From: Botryococcus braunii
Taxonomy: Eukaryota > Chlorophyta > Trebouxiophyceae
DNA length: 64,000 bases
Direction of reading: 5' to 3'
Assembly (NCBI GenBank): GCA_002005505.1
Contig: KV908427.1
Coordinates: forward strand, 434,122 to 498,121
A program made the translations under genes and the position numbers. Shown here piece by piece: positions 29,338-40,639 of the stretch. The notes beneath the pieces are model-generated. The model made no database searches. It was not told where the DNA came from and saw only the letters and a list, made by a program, of their open reading frames with translations. Within the stretch, counting starts at the first letter, position 1; every line of letters begins with the position of its first letter.

Positions 29338-32300
29338 CCCCAGTGTGAGTCATGTATACAAGGGAAACATTCTCGCCCCCCCTTTCCAGCTTCCTCTAGG
29401 CCTGCAGAGAGTGTGTTAGATAGAGTGCATGTGGACACTGTGGGTCCCATTTCACCAGCTGCAATCACGGGAGAGCGTTTTTGGGTTACTGTTGTTGATG
29501 AAAAATCCCATCTGATAGCCTCATTGGCAGTGAAGTCGAAAGAAGCCATTCCCAAGGCCCTCATTGAGCTCTTGAAGTACTGGCAGACATTTCATGAGAA
29601 AGTGGTGAAGTGTGTGAGATCTGATAGAGGGACAGAATTTCTGAATCAGCAGTTCAAAGAATTTTGTGCTCAGCAGGGCACTAAAATGGAGACCTCAGCT
29701 CCATCCACGCCTCAGCAAAATGGACTTGCTGAGCGCATGAATCGGACTCTGAAGGAGCGCACAAGGACCCTGTTGGTGCACGCTGCAGCAGACCCTTCCT
29801 TGTGGAAGGAGGCATTGGAGTCTGCCACCCTGCTGTACAACGTGGGCTCCACCACAGGCAGGCCTCTGACCCCTACTGAGATGTTCTATGGGGTAAAGCC
29901 TGATGTTGCTTCCTTGCGCACATGGGGCTGTGTGGCACATGTTCACATTCCCCCAGGTCAGCGGTCTGTATTTGGACCAAAGACCATTCCAGGCATGTTC
30001 ACTGGGTATTGCCCACAGTCCAAGGCCTATAGAGTGTACGTAGGCAATGGTGTATGGAAAGAGAGCAGGGATGTTACATTCCTTGAGCATTTGAGAGGAG
30101 GGGAGAGAGTGGGTATGTCTAAGGTGCAACCTGGATCCTCTCAATGGCTCTCAGGAGCGTCCTTGCAGGGCAGGGGAGGCAATTCCAATGTCCCCAGCTC
30201 ACCAACAGCCATTCCCGTGAATTTTTGGGAAGCAGAGGATGACCCAGTGGTGGAGTGCAAGCCCACTGGATCTCCTGCTACCATTGCCAGCTCTCCAGAG
30301 GATCACAGCAGGCTGAGGAGCTCAGTCGGACCTGTGGCTGGAGCCCCCAGCAGCCAGGATGGTTCCCCTGCCACTTCAGAGACCTCACAGCAGTCATGGT
30401 CAGTGCTGGGCCATCTTCAAAATTTAGCTCGGGGGGGTGCTGAAGCGCACTCGCAGCTGGACAAACTGCAGAAGATGCAGGAGGGGGTCAGGTTCCAGGG
30501 GAAGTCTCAACATAGACTTCCCACAGGAACCACCCTCACAAGGGATCAACGTTATGAACAGCGCCAGGCTAGGAGGGACTCAGTAGGGGTCCCCATGCAT
30601 GACCCTGGCTCAGGCCAGGTACTTGTGAGTGAGCCACCCTCGGTAGGTCTCCCTGATTTGCAGAGGCAGGTTGAGACAGGGGAGGCTATGCTTGGAGAAG
30701 ATGTTAGCGAGAAGAGTAGTGGGCTAGAAGTGCCAACAGCAGGGGAAGCACGTAGCCAAGTTGAGCTGGGAACCAGTCATGCTTATGGGGTGCAGCCTGA
30801 CACAGTAGGCGCAGCTCAGGAAAGTCAGAGTAGTGTACCTAGGTGTGAGTCCAGGAGAGAGAGAGAGCTGCTGCTTCCACCTGCATTGAGAAAGGTGAGA
30901 GATTGTAATGGTGGAGCGCATGAGTCTGGCAGTTCAAGAGAGAGAGTTGGGGAGGGCTCTGGCAGTTCTGGCTGTACTGTAGGATCTCAACATAAGGTAC
31001 AAAATGTACCTTATTCTGGGAACCAGGATCAGAGGTATATAAAAGACAACAGTCCCAGGAGTGCTGACAGTACTGCAGAGTCTCAGCATAAGGTACAAAA
31101 TGTACCTTATGTCAAGCTGGGAAAGGTTCACGTGCCATCTAACCTGAGGGAAGCCCAATGCTCCCCTTAGTGGGATTTTTGGCAACAAGCAATGAGGGAA
31201 GAGATGGATTCCCTTGATACCCATGAGGTTCTAGAGTATGTGGACAGACCACATGGACAAAAAGTTATTCCTGTCCATTGGATATTCTCCACTAAAATTG
31301 ATGCACATGGGAATGTTACTCGCTTTAAAGCGAGGTTAGTTGCCCAAGGGTGTAGACAGATCCCTGGGATAGATGTTGGGGAGGTATTTGCACCCACCAG
31401 CAGCTATGGGGCAAGGAGGGCTGTGCTGGCAGTGGCTGCCACACAGAATCTTGAGATCCACCAAGTGGATATCAAGACGGCTTTTCTCAATGGAGAGTTG
31501 GAGGAAGAGGTCTATGTGACCCAACCACCAGGATTTGAGAATGGCAACACGAGGGTTGTGTGCAAGCTCAGGAAGGCACTATACGGTCTAAAACAAGCCC
31601 CACGGGCTTGGCACAAGACCTTGACCGACAAGTTGAGCGTGATGGGGTATAGTGTGTGCAAGAGTGATGCGGGTGTATACATCAGGAGGGCCCCTGATGG
31701 CAACCTGTCCTTTATTCTTGTTTATGTTGATGATCTTCTCATAGTTGCCAGAGTGGTTGCAGAGATTGAGTGGGGGAAAGAGTTGTTGAAGAAGGACTTC
31801 ACCATCCATGATTTGGGAGAGGTGAATGATTTCCTGGGGTGTCAGGTCCTACGCAATAGAGTTCAGAGCACTATTTCCATGAGTTGCACTCCCAAGATTG
31901 ATGCTCTTGTGGAAAAGTTTGGGGTTGTTGATGATGGGCGTGTGGTTGATACCCCCATGTCCAAGGACTTCGTGGCTAGCAGCAGACCCGAGTCCTCAGA
32001 TGGTTTGTCACATGGGGCAGGTACCCCACTGCCACCTGGTCATCGGTACTGTGAGTTGATTGGATCGTTGCTATATATTGCCAATACGACCCGGCCTGAC
32101 ATTTCTCAGGCGGTTGGAGTGTTGTCAAGGTATAGAATGACACCCACTACCTCACACTGGAATGAGGCCATTCGAGTGCTGAAGTACTTGAGAGATACGA
32201 GAGAATTAGCTCTTACTCTGGGTGGAAAGGGGCCTGAGCTAGAAGGCTATGTTGATGCCGACTATGCTGGGGACCTGGACCACAGGTATTCCACCACTGG

Positions 32301-32706
32301 CTATGTTCTATCAGTATATGGTAGTGCCGTGGTTTGGGGAAGCAAGAAGCAGAGCTCAGTTGCTACCTCAACTGTGCAAGCCGAGTTTATGGCAGCCGGC
32401 CATATTGTGAAGGAAGCCAACTGGCTTAGGGGCTTCTTGGAAGAGATTGGAGCTGCACCTTGGAGAGTCAAAATTTTCTGTGACAACCAAGGATGCATTT
32501 CCAATTTACGGAACCCCCTTTATTCCAAATTCACAAAGCATGTTGCAGTAAGCTTCCACTATGCAAGGGAAGCTATGGCACTTGGGCAGGTAGATATCCT
32601 CTATGTAGAATCTGCTCGAAATGTGGCTGACATTATGACCAAGCCACTTGCTAAGCCCGTGTTTGTTGGTCATCGTGATTCACTAGGTTTGAGAAGATAC
32701 ACATAA
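29338..32706 (+). pseudogene. gag-pol: Element C gag-pol, part 2: integrase, RT, RNase H
   Basis: This continues in frame after one GTTCT duplication is removed, with PQCESCIQGKHSRPPF completing the integrase finger. The integrase core HVDTVGPI lies near 29428 and VRSDRGTEFLN near 29615. A long low-complexity linker follows (about 30130-31110). RT carries AFLNGELEEEVYVTQPPGF near 31482 and YVDDLLIV near 31721. RNase H has VDADYAGD near 32252. TAG at 31168-31170 stands where B and I have CAG (Gln), so this copy makes a truncated protein. The stop is TAA at 32704. Confidence 0.93.
30992..31110 (+). repeat. Two identical palindromes in the element C linker
   Basis: ATAAGGTACA and TGTACCTTAT, separated by AAA, occur at 30992-31014 and again at 31088-31110. 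Each encodes part of a repeated peptide SQHKVQNVPY. The half-site CATAAGGTAC also occurs twice in each C LTR. This may be a coding repeat or a regulatory motif; sequence alone does not decide. Confidence 0.6.
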
Positions 32707-32726
32707 AGCATGCAGGCAAGGGGAAG

Positions 32727-33429
32727 TGTTGAGTTGTGAACATACATTATAGAATGCCTTGTGCTTTAGGTGATCTTCAAATGTACATTATTAGGATACG
32801 GGTCCACTATCCACATAAGGTACCTCAAGACACGTTCGGATGAGGTCTATTTCGAACATAAGGTACAATCTGATTTAGATTACGCGTTAGCGTGAAAGGA
32901 CTATTAAAGCTGCGATCACCGCATAGTCGAGCAACTGGTTTGGAAAGATACTGGGCACATAAGGATGCCAGTCTTGTTCATGCAGTTGCATGTGTCTAAA
33001 AGAGCAGACAGTCGTCAAGGACTGTAGCTGGAGAGGCACGAACTTACGACCTGTCTGCTTGCTTACAGGTGCGGTGACGCAGGATGTGTATTGGTAATGT
33101 GTTCATGTTTGATTGCTTGTTTGTAAGTGAACCATCTTAGTGGACAATCAAGTCTCCCAAACAGCTAAGGGACGGAGTCTTGATTGAGTATAGGAAGGTA
33201 CTTGCTTTCAGCCGTCAGGAGCTTATCCGTGTGTAGATGCTCATTGACAGATCAACATGTAACGGAACTGGTTTGGAAAGATACTGGGCACATAAGGATG
33301 CCAGTCTTGTTCATGCAGTTGCATGTGTCTAAAAGAGCAGACAGTCGTCAAGGACTGTAGCTGGAGAGGCACGAACTTACGACCTGTCTGCTTGCTTACA
33401 GGATACGCCACTGCCCATAACCTTTTACA
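32727..33429 (+). repeat. Element C 3' LTR (703 bp)
   Basis: This is the second LTR copy, with three single-base differences from the 5' copy by eye. It contains the same pair of 137-bp repeats. It is followed by the GTATC duplication and the internal sequence of element D. Confidence 0.93.
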
Positions 33430-33434
33430 GTATC

Positions 33435-34379
33435 ACCTTCACGGACTTTGGTTGGGAGAATCCGTTCTTCGCACCCATATAAGTTCGGATGACGGGGATG
33501 GTTCTGGCCTGCGAAGGACGCCAAGCTTGGTGTGTGGATCCAAGCAGGAAAGTTCGGATTTTTCTGTAATCTTTCTAATGGCGTTTGGCTCCGCCGTTTC
33601 CGTGGGGACGGTGGGGGAGGAAGGTGGCACTTCACGATGGTGAGTGTGCGCTTCCCCTCGTTTGGTTTGCTTTGGGTTGCTAATCCTTTGCAATTGTTTT
33701 TCAACTTGCATTGCCTTAATGAAACTTTGGTGTTTCAAGCATATCGTTGGGGTTTCGATGGTAAAGTGTCAACTTTTCCGGATGCGGATCCTACACGGGT
33801 ATGACGAGGTCTTGCTTTGCTGATTGGCGCCGAGTAGCATGGAGCTGAAAATGCTTTCTATTTTCACAGTCTCTTTTAGTGCTCGGTTTGCTTAGTACTG
33901 CATTTATGGGGCCGTTGGAAAATGCCATAAATGTGGATTGAGCTTTGCATGCTGGTTTTGCTTCCATCATTGCTTAATGAAGGATTTGTTCTTTTGTGTT
34001 GCGGCACATTAGACACTTCTTTTGTCTGCCTGGCCCAGTTGCCTCTGCTCCTTGCCTGGCATTGGTCCATAGACCCGTTCACCACGTGGGCCTCGTGGTG
34101 GGCAACGTGTCTTTGGGGGGAGGAGAGAGGGAGAGAGGAAGCTTACGCTGGATAGTGAGAAGAGAAAGAGAGATGAGGCTTACGTTGGGAGGTGAGAGCT
34201 GTGTACCCCATAGGGGAGTGACCATATGATGACGGCCTTTGGCTGATGGTTGCGCTACAAGTTCCACGAGGCGTTGAAGCGATTCTCTAGGGTGTCTTCT
34301 CACATAAGGCATAAAAGCAACTCTCTAGACATCTCCTCTTAGGACCTCGCAGGAGCTTGGTCACCTAGGAGGGGGAGAA
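33435..34379 (+). other. Element D internal region (right part; left part is 3524-3696)
   Basis: No retrotransposon protein is encoded here. An ATG at 33638 is followed at once by GTGAGTGTGCG, which looks like a start codon abutting a 5' splice site. Downstream sequence is T-rich and intron-like. This could be a captured host gene fragment (5' UTR, ATG and first intron), but no protein family is recognisable and the idea is only inference. Purine-rich repeats of the GAGAGAGG type occur near 34120-34175. Confidence 0.45.
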
Positions 34380-34544
34380 TGTAGCGCGCCGGTAGGCAGA
34401 CGGTGCCGGGGCTCGTCCCCGCACGTGCCGGGCTGTACATTGGTACTGGGTGTAGCCTCGTAGGCTTGCACAGTATATGGTATGGTGTTCGGACCATACT
34501 AGCACTTTCGTCGGTGCACGGCCATCCTTTGCAAGAATATTACA
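34380..34544 (+). repeat. Element D 3' LTR (165 bp)
   Basis: This is the second copy of the 165-bp repeat, preceded by a polypurine tract and followed by the GGGTT target duplication, which re-enters the integrase of element E. Confidence 0.9.
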
Positions 34545-34549
34545 GGGTT

Positions 34550-34870
34550 CTTGAGGACTACCTCAAACATTATGTTTGGGATAAGCCTAAAGAATGGGAA
34601 AACCATCTGGCTGTTGCAGAGTTTGCATATAACAATACATGGCAAGCCTCGATCAACACCACACCGTTCCGCTTGACATATGGATAGGATCCAAACATTC
34701 CATTTGCTATGGGACACATGGAGGGGGGGAAAGCAGATCGGGCAGATCTTTTCCTCCGGAAGATGCAAGACTCCCTTACTCTTGCACGGAAGTTTTTGGC
34801 TGCAGCTCAGGAGCGGCAGGCGGCCCAGGCGAACCGCCACCGCCGGGCTGTGATTTATAAGGAGGGGGAC
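34550..34870 (+). pseudogene. pol: Element E pol, part 2: integrase core end
   Basis: This directly continues the integrase cut at 3358. After one copy of the GGGTT duplication is removed, TERV is followed by an LEDYLKHYVWDKPKEW-type segment, as in A1 and A2. TAG at 34685-34687 replaces the CAG (Gln) seen in A1 and A2. The fragment ends at 34870, where element F is inserted between codons for Gly-Asp and Leu-Val. Confidence 0.92.
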
Positions 34871-35131
34871 TGTAGACTATAGCTTAGCGGAAGAGGTTTA
34901 GAAGGAGACAGTGAGATGTTCGTGGTGTGCAACCAAAGAGTGTTACATGATTGATTCGCAAGCGTACTCTTAAACCCAGGGTGGATTGAATTATATCGTA
35001 CTGCCACAGACGCGTGATCGGGCAACCGAGCGAAGTACCTGAGCGAGGTTGTACTGCGAACTAGATCACAAGGCAAGTCTTGCACTATGCCAAGGACCCT
35101 ACTAGAGCATTATACCCTAGGAAATGCTACA
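34871..35131 (-). repeat. Element F 3' LTR (261 bp)
   Basis: It runs TGTAGACTATAGC to GGAAATGCTACA on the + strand. The pyrimidine run CCCTCCCCCTTGG at 35134-35146 is the polypurine tract of the - strand element. Confidence 0.93.
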
Positions 35132-35889
35132 TGCCCTCCCCCTTGGCATAAGCTATGAGATGATGTTTATGGCAAATGGGGCCACAAACGTAAGACAGGG
35201 GTATCACGAACCCTGCTTACTGTAACTATAGACAATCACACCTCCTATAGTTACTACATAACGCAAGTTAGAGGATGAAATCCACAAGCAAGTTTAGCAC
35301 GACACAGACGAGGGACTCATCTGCTCAATGCTCGAATACCTTAACATTCTAAGGACTATCGTCTGCAAGGCGGATCCTCTAACTTAGGGGACGAACTCCC
35401 TAGACAGCACTCACACCAGTGATGAAACAATAAGGTTGAGTCATTAGACTAGCACTTGTCCAAACCTTAGGTCCAGTTACCCTGCTACGCAGTGCAACCT
35501 TCGCTTGAGGTGGCTTTCCAACAACGGGCATAAGGCATATTGTCTAGAGCAGCAAGCTAGACACACTAACTGCCACATGTTGTATCTCATGGGTAAGATA
35601 CCAAAGCAAGTTATTCAAGCACGGAACTACAATTTGCAGCTACACTGCAACAGCAAGTGCATCACAAAGTGGAGCCGTGGGTCAAGGAAACATAACCCAT
35701 GCAAAACATATAATCAAGAGACATGCATGCAAATCACCAATCACGAATCCCCCTCCCAGACCCTTCCACCCTCCCTCCCTCCCAAACCCAAGCTGGCTGG
35801 CATTGAAGCTCCAAGGGTCATCAGCCGCAAGTGGCTGGAAAAGGCTCAAGCCGCAAATGGCTTAATCAAGGGATGCCCGCAAGTGGGAC
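35132..35889 (-). other. Element F 3' untranslated region
   Basis: About 760 bases lie between the chromodomain stop and the 3' LTR. No coding sequence is supported. Short open frames on the + strand here look like chance. Confidence 0.65.
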
Positions 35890-36374
35890 TTAGGAGAAGA
35901 CAGGGGCAGCTGCCACGTCATCAGCCAGATGGCGAACATGGGCAAGAGGCTCCCAAGTATTCTCAGTCTCATCGTAGCCTTTCCATTTGACTAAGTAGCG
36001 CCAAGACTTTCCAACTCTCTTCTTAGCTATGATGGCCTCCACTTCGTACACGCCGCCACGCCTGTCTGCATACAAAGGAGGTGGTGAAGTAACGGTCACT
36101 GGTACAGATGAAGATACATATGGCTTCAACTGGGAAACATGAAATACAGGATGAATGTTAACAGTCTCAGGCAACACAAGCCTAAAAGCTCGAGAACCAA
36201 CTGCTGCAGCAATCACAAAGGGCCCAAAATACTTAGCTGATAACTTGGACGAGAGCCCAGGTTCAAGCTAGTTCTTCCTCGCAGCCAGCAAGACCTGGTC
36301 CCCCCACCTTAAAAGGATGGTCCCGTCTCTTCTTATCCGCGTAAGTCTTCTGCCGTTGCTGTGCAGAGGCAAGG
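35890..36374 (-). pseudogene. pol: Element F integrase C-terminal region and chromodomain
   Basis: The visible order on the - strand is a QQRQKTYADKKRR-type segment, a frameshift, and TAG near 36270. A GPFVIAAAVGSRAFRL segment follows, then HPVFHVSQLKPY. The chromodomain RYLVKWKGYDETENTWEPL lies near 35965-36020 and the stop at 35890. The integrase core end is absent between this and the upstream fragment. Confidence 0.88.
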
Positions 36375-37133
36375 TTAGATTTGGCACTCTTTAAGGCAGT
36401 CTAATATATTCATAAAGGCCTGCCAAAAATGGCTAGTGAACCTAGGATCTCTATCACTCACAATTGAGGTAGGCATTCCAAATCTCACAAAGACCCTGTC
36501 AATAAATAGTTGTGCAAGCTGGGGTGCAGTGATAGTTTTATTGCATGCAGCCAATACACACAACTTAGAAAACCTATCAACAAATACCACAATAGAATCA
36601 AACCCACAACAGACAGGTAAATCAGTCACTAAGTCCAGGGAAACGCTCTGCCAAGGTCCATCCGGAATAGGTAGTGGCTGGAGCAGTCCATAAGGTACAG
36701 TTCCCGTCCCTTTAGTGCGCTGGCAGGTGTCACAAGACCTGCAAAAGTCCCTGACTGACGAGTTGAGCCGTGGCCACCAAAAGTTCCTGCAAACTAAGTC
36801 ATGCATCTTGTTAATCCCAAGATGTCCAGAAAAGGGGGTGGAATGACACTCTCTCAATACCTTCTCTCTCATTGCATCAGGGACAAATACTCGACCTGAC
36901 TGCACAGAATAAGGTATAGTGTCTCTCATCACCAAAACACCTTCTTCCACCAGTTTAGTAACTGTGGGGTCATTAGTACACAGCAAAGCAATTTCTGGTA
37001 GGAGGGACGAGACAGAAACAGAGGAGACATGCATTACTGCTAAATCAACACGCCTGGATAAAGCATCTGCAACAACGTTGTCAGTCCCTTTAACATATTT
37101 GATGTCAGGCATGAACCTCATGATCTCCGTAAG
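36375..37133 (-). pseudogene. pol: Element F pol: end of RNase H and integrase, truncated
   Basis: This follows the upstream pol frame after a stop at 37134-37136. It has DNVVADALSRRVDL, the end of the RNase H region. The integrase finger has HSTPFSGHLGINK and CRSCDTCQRTK. The core has SLDLVTDLPV and VSDRDPRFTSHFWQAF. The protein then breaks into an unrelated tail, because the DE region of the core has been deleted. Confidence 0.9.
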
Positions 37134-39505
37134 CTAACGTTCTTGTCTACTAGTCCTAACAGGAGCAGTAAGTAAATACTTAAGTGCTTGCTGGTCAGTG
37201 TGCACAGTAAACTTAGCCCCTAGCAACAAATGCTTCCACTTCAGTAATGCATGTACCAGGGCAAGCAATTCTCTATCATAGGGTGCTAACTTCCTTTCAG
37301 GGGGTTGGAATTTCCTGGATTCGAAGGCCACGGGCTGCAGTCCCTTCCCTTGATCCTGCTGTAGTACAGCTCCAACAGCAAATCCTGAGGCGTCTACATG
37401 TACAACAAAAGGTTTGTCTAAATCAGGCATCAACAGGCAAGGAGGAGTAGAAACAAGATCTTTCAGTGCAACAAAGGCTTCCCTCTGGGGTCCCTCCCAG
37501 GTCCAAGGCATATCCTTCTTAAGCAACTCAGTCATAGGATAAGCAACATCTGCAAAATGGTCAATAAAAGTGTCATAATATTGTGTCAACCCAAGGAACC
37601 CTCTCAACTGTGACACATTACAAGGAGTGGGCCAATCCTGAATGGCAGCAACCTTCCTAGGATCCACCTTGATCCCATCCGGTGTCAACAGGTGCCCAAG
37701 GTATTCCACCTGCTTGGCAGCAAATTCACACTTAGACCTTTTACAATAAAATTTATGTTCCCGTAACACTGACAAGACAGTTCTTAGATGCTCCATATGC
37801 TCTGCAACAGATTTAGAATAAATGAGGATATCGTCTAGGTACACTAGCACAAATCTGTCAAGAAAGGGAGCCAAGACAGAGTTCATTACAGCCTGAAAGG
37901 TGGCAGGAGCATTAGTCAACCCAAAAGGCATCACAGTAAATTCATAATGACCATAACGAGTTTTAAATGCAGTCTTTTCTATACTGTCTTCATGCATACG
38001 TATCTGATGATACCCAGAAGCCAGATCAAGTTTAGAAAAGATACAACTGCCATGAAGTTGTTCAAACATCTCATCAATTCTAGGCAATGGGTGCTGGTTC
38101 CTAACAGTAATCCTATTCAAGGCTCTATAGTCAATGCACAAACGCCAGCCACCATCTTTCTTTGGGACAAATAAGATAGGTGCACCAAAAGGGGATGTTG
38201 ATGGGCGGATGAAGCCTCGCTCCAGGAGCTCTTGTAACTGCGCACGAAGTTCAGCCAGCTGAGCTCCGGACAGTGGGTAAATACGAGAGACTGGAGGAGT
38301 TGCCTCCGGCTCCAATCTGATATGGTGGTCTCCAGCACGAGTAGGGGGTAGGCCTTCAGGAAGTCCAGATAAAACATCTTGAAACTCCTGCAAAAGCTCC
38401 TCCAACTCTGGCACATTATATGCATCAGTATCTGGACTGTCAGTCACTGCATTTAATTGAACAACATAGATTGATTCACCCAACTTCACCATCTCTTCTA
38501 CTTCCATAGAAGAAATCACATATTCTGGCATGCCTGACCTCTGACACCCCAAAAGTACATGTGTTTGATCAGCATGAACCAAGGACACAGCATTCAATTT
38601 CCAATTTACAACTGGGTTAAAAGCAGTAAGCCAAGGTTTGCCCAAGACAAGATCATAATAAGTCAACTCAGTAGGGAGGCAGGTGACTCTAAAACCCAAT
38701 GTCCCAACAGTCAGGTCAGTTGACACACTATGTCCTACCATAGATGTTCTGCCATCAGCTACTCTCACAGTAACATGTGAACTCATAGATTCAGTGGGAA
38801 GGGCAAGCTCATGCACAAGTTTATCATCAATAAAATTTGCAGAAGCTCCACTGTCTAACAAAATCCTGACAGTCCTACCAGCAAGAGTTCCCTCAAACTC
38901 AATACAAGTACCAGAAAGATCAAGACCATCCACAATGTGTCTACTGTCAAGCTGAACAAAAGAGTCAAAACAGGTTGCAGGCAGTGGCTTCTTCTTCTCA
39001 CCGAGACAGCCAGACTGTACCAAACAACTAACAAGGGCAAGCCTGTATGGGAATTGCAATGGGGTGTGCACATAGTGGTGGAAGATAAACCCAATGCAGC
39101 CAAAACAGAAGCCGAGAGTAGTAATTCATGTGACTGCTGTGAAGTAGTCCCTTCCAGCACCTGCTCACAATGGCTTTGACAAGAGAGCACAGTCAATCTT
39201 GTTCCTGGCAACAACTGTGACACAAGCTGGCTGACAGAATCCTCTCTATCACTACTATCAACAAACAAAACAACATGAGCATCACTATCAATAAGGTGAG
39301 GAGCTGCATCTCTCTTAAACATGCTCTCAGGACTGATCAGGTCACTGGCAGAGGGGGATGTCTGAAACTCTCTACACAAACCATGCCCACCTACAATATG
39401 GGTCATGAAATTATGGTAACAACTGTGGAAATAATTCTGCAGATGACCAAGCTCATACAAAACAGGAATACCATACTGGGGCTCTGAACAGTTGGCTGGC
39501 ATCAT
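37134..39505 (-). pseudogene. pol: Element F pol: N-terminal Cys/His-rich region, protease, RT, RNase H
   Basis: ATG at 39505 begins MMPANCSEPQYG. Its N-terminal 50 residues carry a Cys/His pattern (HSCYH, HIVGGHGLC) conserved in J and not known to me. A frameshift near 39060 separates this from the protease, which has LDSGASANFID near 38840. RT has [10 protein letters not shown] near 37830. RNase H has HVDASGFAVGAVL. TAG at 37134-37136 replaces TGG (Trp) seen in H and J. Confidence 0.9.
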
Positions 39506-39548
39506 AAACAGGACTCACACTGCTGTTTTACCAAAGAAGACCAACAAA

Positions 39549-40574
39549 TCAAGTAGTACTTGACTTGCGCTTGGGTTGTCTGAGCTCTGGATGCAATTTC
39601 CAGCAACGCTCTGCTGCGTGTCCTGCCTTACCACAATGTGCGCAGGGCTGCGCATAAGTTTTTGTCGGGCCTGGTGACTTGGAGTCAGGGGAGTACTTTG
39701 GAGCAGGGTTCACAGGCTTAGACGGTCCTGGGAGGTCTGATATTGTCACAGCATGCTTGAAGCAGTCTCCAAGGTCTGGGGATACTGTAGGGAGATGCTT
39801 TTCTGAAGATCAGCCCTGCAGCCAGCCAAAAATAAGTGACACAAAGTCTCTTCTGCAAATGCCTTTGGAACCTTTGACCTCAATGCATTAAATGTTGCAA
39901 TATAGCTTCGCATGTCAGTCTTTCCCTGTGAGAGACTCAGCAACTGCTCTAAATGCCTCTTATGCAGCTCTACAGGCCTAAAAGCAGCAGTAAGTGCAGT
40001 CACAAACGATTCCCACGTCCCATAAGCAGCAAGACTCCCTGAAGCAATTAACTTAAACTGCCCAGTCCACCAATCCAACGCTAGAACGTCGTAGCCACCT
40101 CCACCGAGCGGATGCCAAGCCTACATCGTAGGTCCCCAAACACATTTCAGTCTGCATAAGCCATGGATCCAACTTCATTGGATCTCCCTCGAATACAGAT
40201 GGGTATGGCAACTTGAGCGAGGGCTTCCCTGAACCTGAGGAGGCTGTAGCCGATGCCGGAATCGCCGTTGGTATGGGCTGCGGCACGACCACAGATGCAG
40301 GTTGCGCGAGAGAGCACTGAATTAACATCTCAAGTCCCTTTGAAATGCTCTGAGCGGTATCAACTGGAGGGGAATGCGACGGAACACTAGATCCTAATGC
40401 AACGGCTCCTTCGAGCAGGGCACCGATATCTACCACACGCCTAAGCATACAACGAAGATCTACCCATGAACGATCTACATATACATAAGCGAGAAGATCT
40501 ATGGATGGATCTGGCTCTGCGATGCCAGGACTCGGTGCACGGACCCTCGAACTCGAACAAGGATGCCGAGACAT
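39549..40574 (-). pseudogene. gag: Element F gag, frameshifted
   Basis: I place the start at ATG 40574 (MSRHPCSS), matching J. The first frame ends near 40060 after FEGDPMKLDPWLMQTEMCLG, which agrees with J. The gag core continues in a second frame (PVELHKRHLEQLLSLSQGKTDMRSY). After another shift a zinc knuckle CAHCGKAGHAAERC is read, and the frame ends KSSTT at 39549. Confidence 0.88.
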
Positions 40575-40621
40575 CACAATCACGAAAGAAACGCACCACG
40601 AACGAACGACAAGGAACTAAT

Positions 40622-40639
40622 CCTTGTCGCCGATACCAC
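40622..40639 (-). promoter_or_regulatory. Element F primer-binding site
   Basis: Read on the - strand, AGTGGTATCGGCGACAAGG follows the 5' LTR. TGGTATC fits a tRNA CCA end of the initiator-Met type, with mismatches after that. Confidence 0.6.

Larger units (their letters stand above)
3697..33429 (+). mobile_element. Element C: Ty1/copia retrotransposon
   Basis: Two 703-bp LTRs (three differences by eye) are flanked by GTATC at 3692-3696 and 33430-33434. The order gag, zinc knuckle, protease, integrase, RT, RNase H is the Ty1/copia order. Element B is inserted in the integrase zinc-finger region at 6674/29338. One nonsense codon (31168) inactivates gag-pol. The primer site is complementary to the anticodon arm of initiator tRNA-Met, and the polypurine tract is GGCAAGGGGAAG before 32727. 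Confidence 0.95.
3359..34544 (+). mobile_element. Element D: small non-autonomous LTR retrotransposon (about 1.45 kb unnested)
   Basis: Two 165-bp LTRs (3359-3523 and 34380-34544) are flanked by the 5-bp duplication GGGTT at 3354-3358 and 34545-34549. Element C is inserted inside. With C removed, the internal region is about 1.1 kb. It contains no gag, protease, RT or integrase that I can recognise, so the element must move with proteins supplied by another. A purine run AGGAGGGGGAGAA stands right before the second LTR. TTTTGGTGGCCC after the first LTR is the candidate primer site, possibly a tRNA ending GGGCCACCA. It resembles a TRIM- or LARD-type element. Confidence 0.88.

Noticed and set aside
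33532..33804. 90-codon frame in element D as a gene
   Set aside because: It does not begin at an ATG in good context and resembles nothing. Retained only as possible captured non-coding or intron sequence.
35505..35990. 161-codon + strand frame right of the F 3' UTR
   Set aside because: It overlaps the F chromodomain end on the opposite strand and has no domain. Likely chance.
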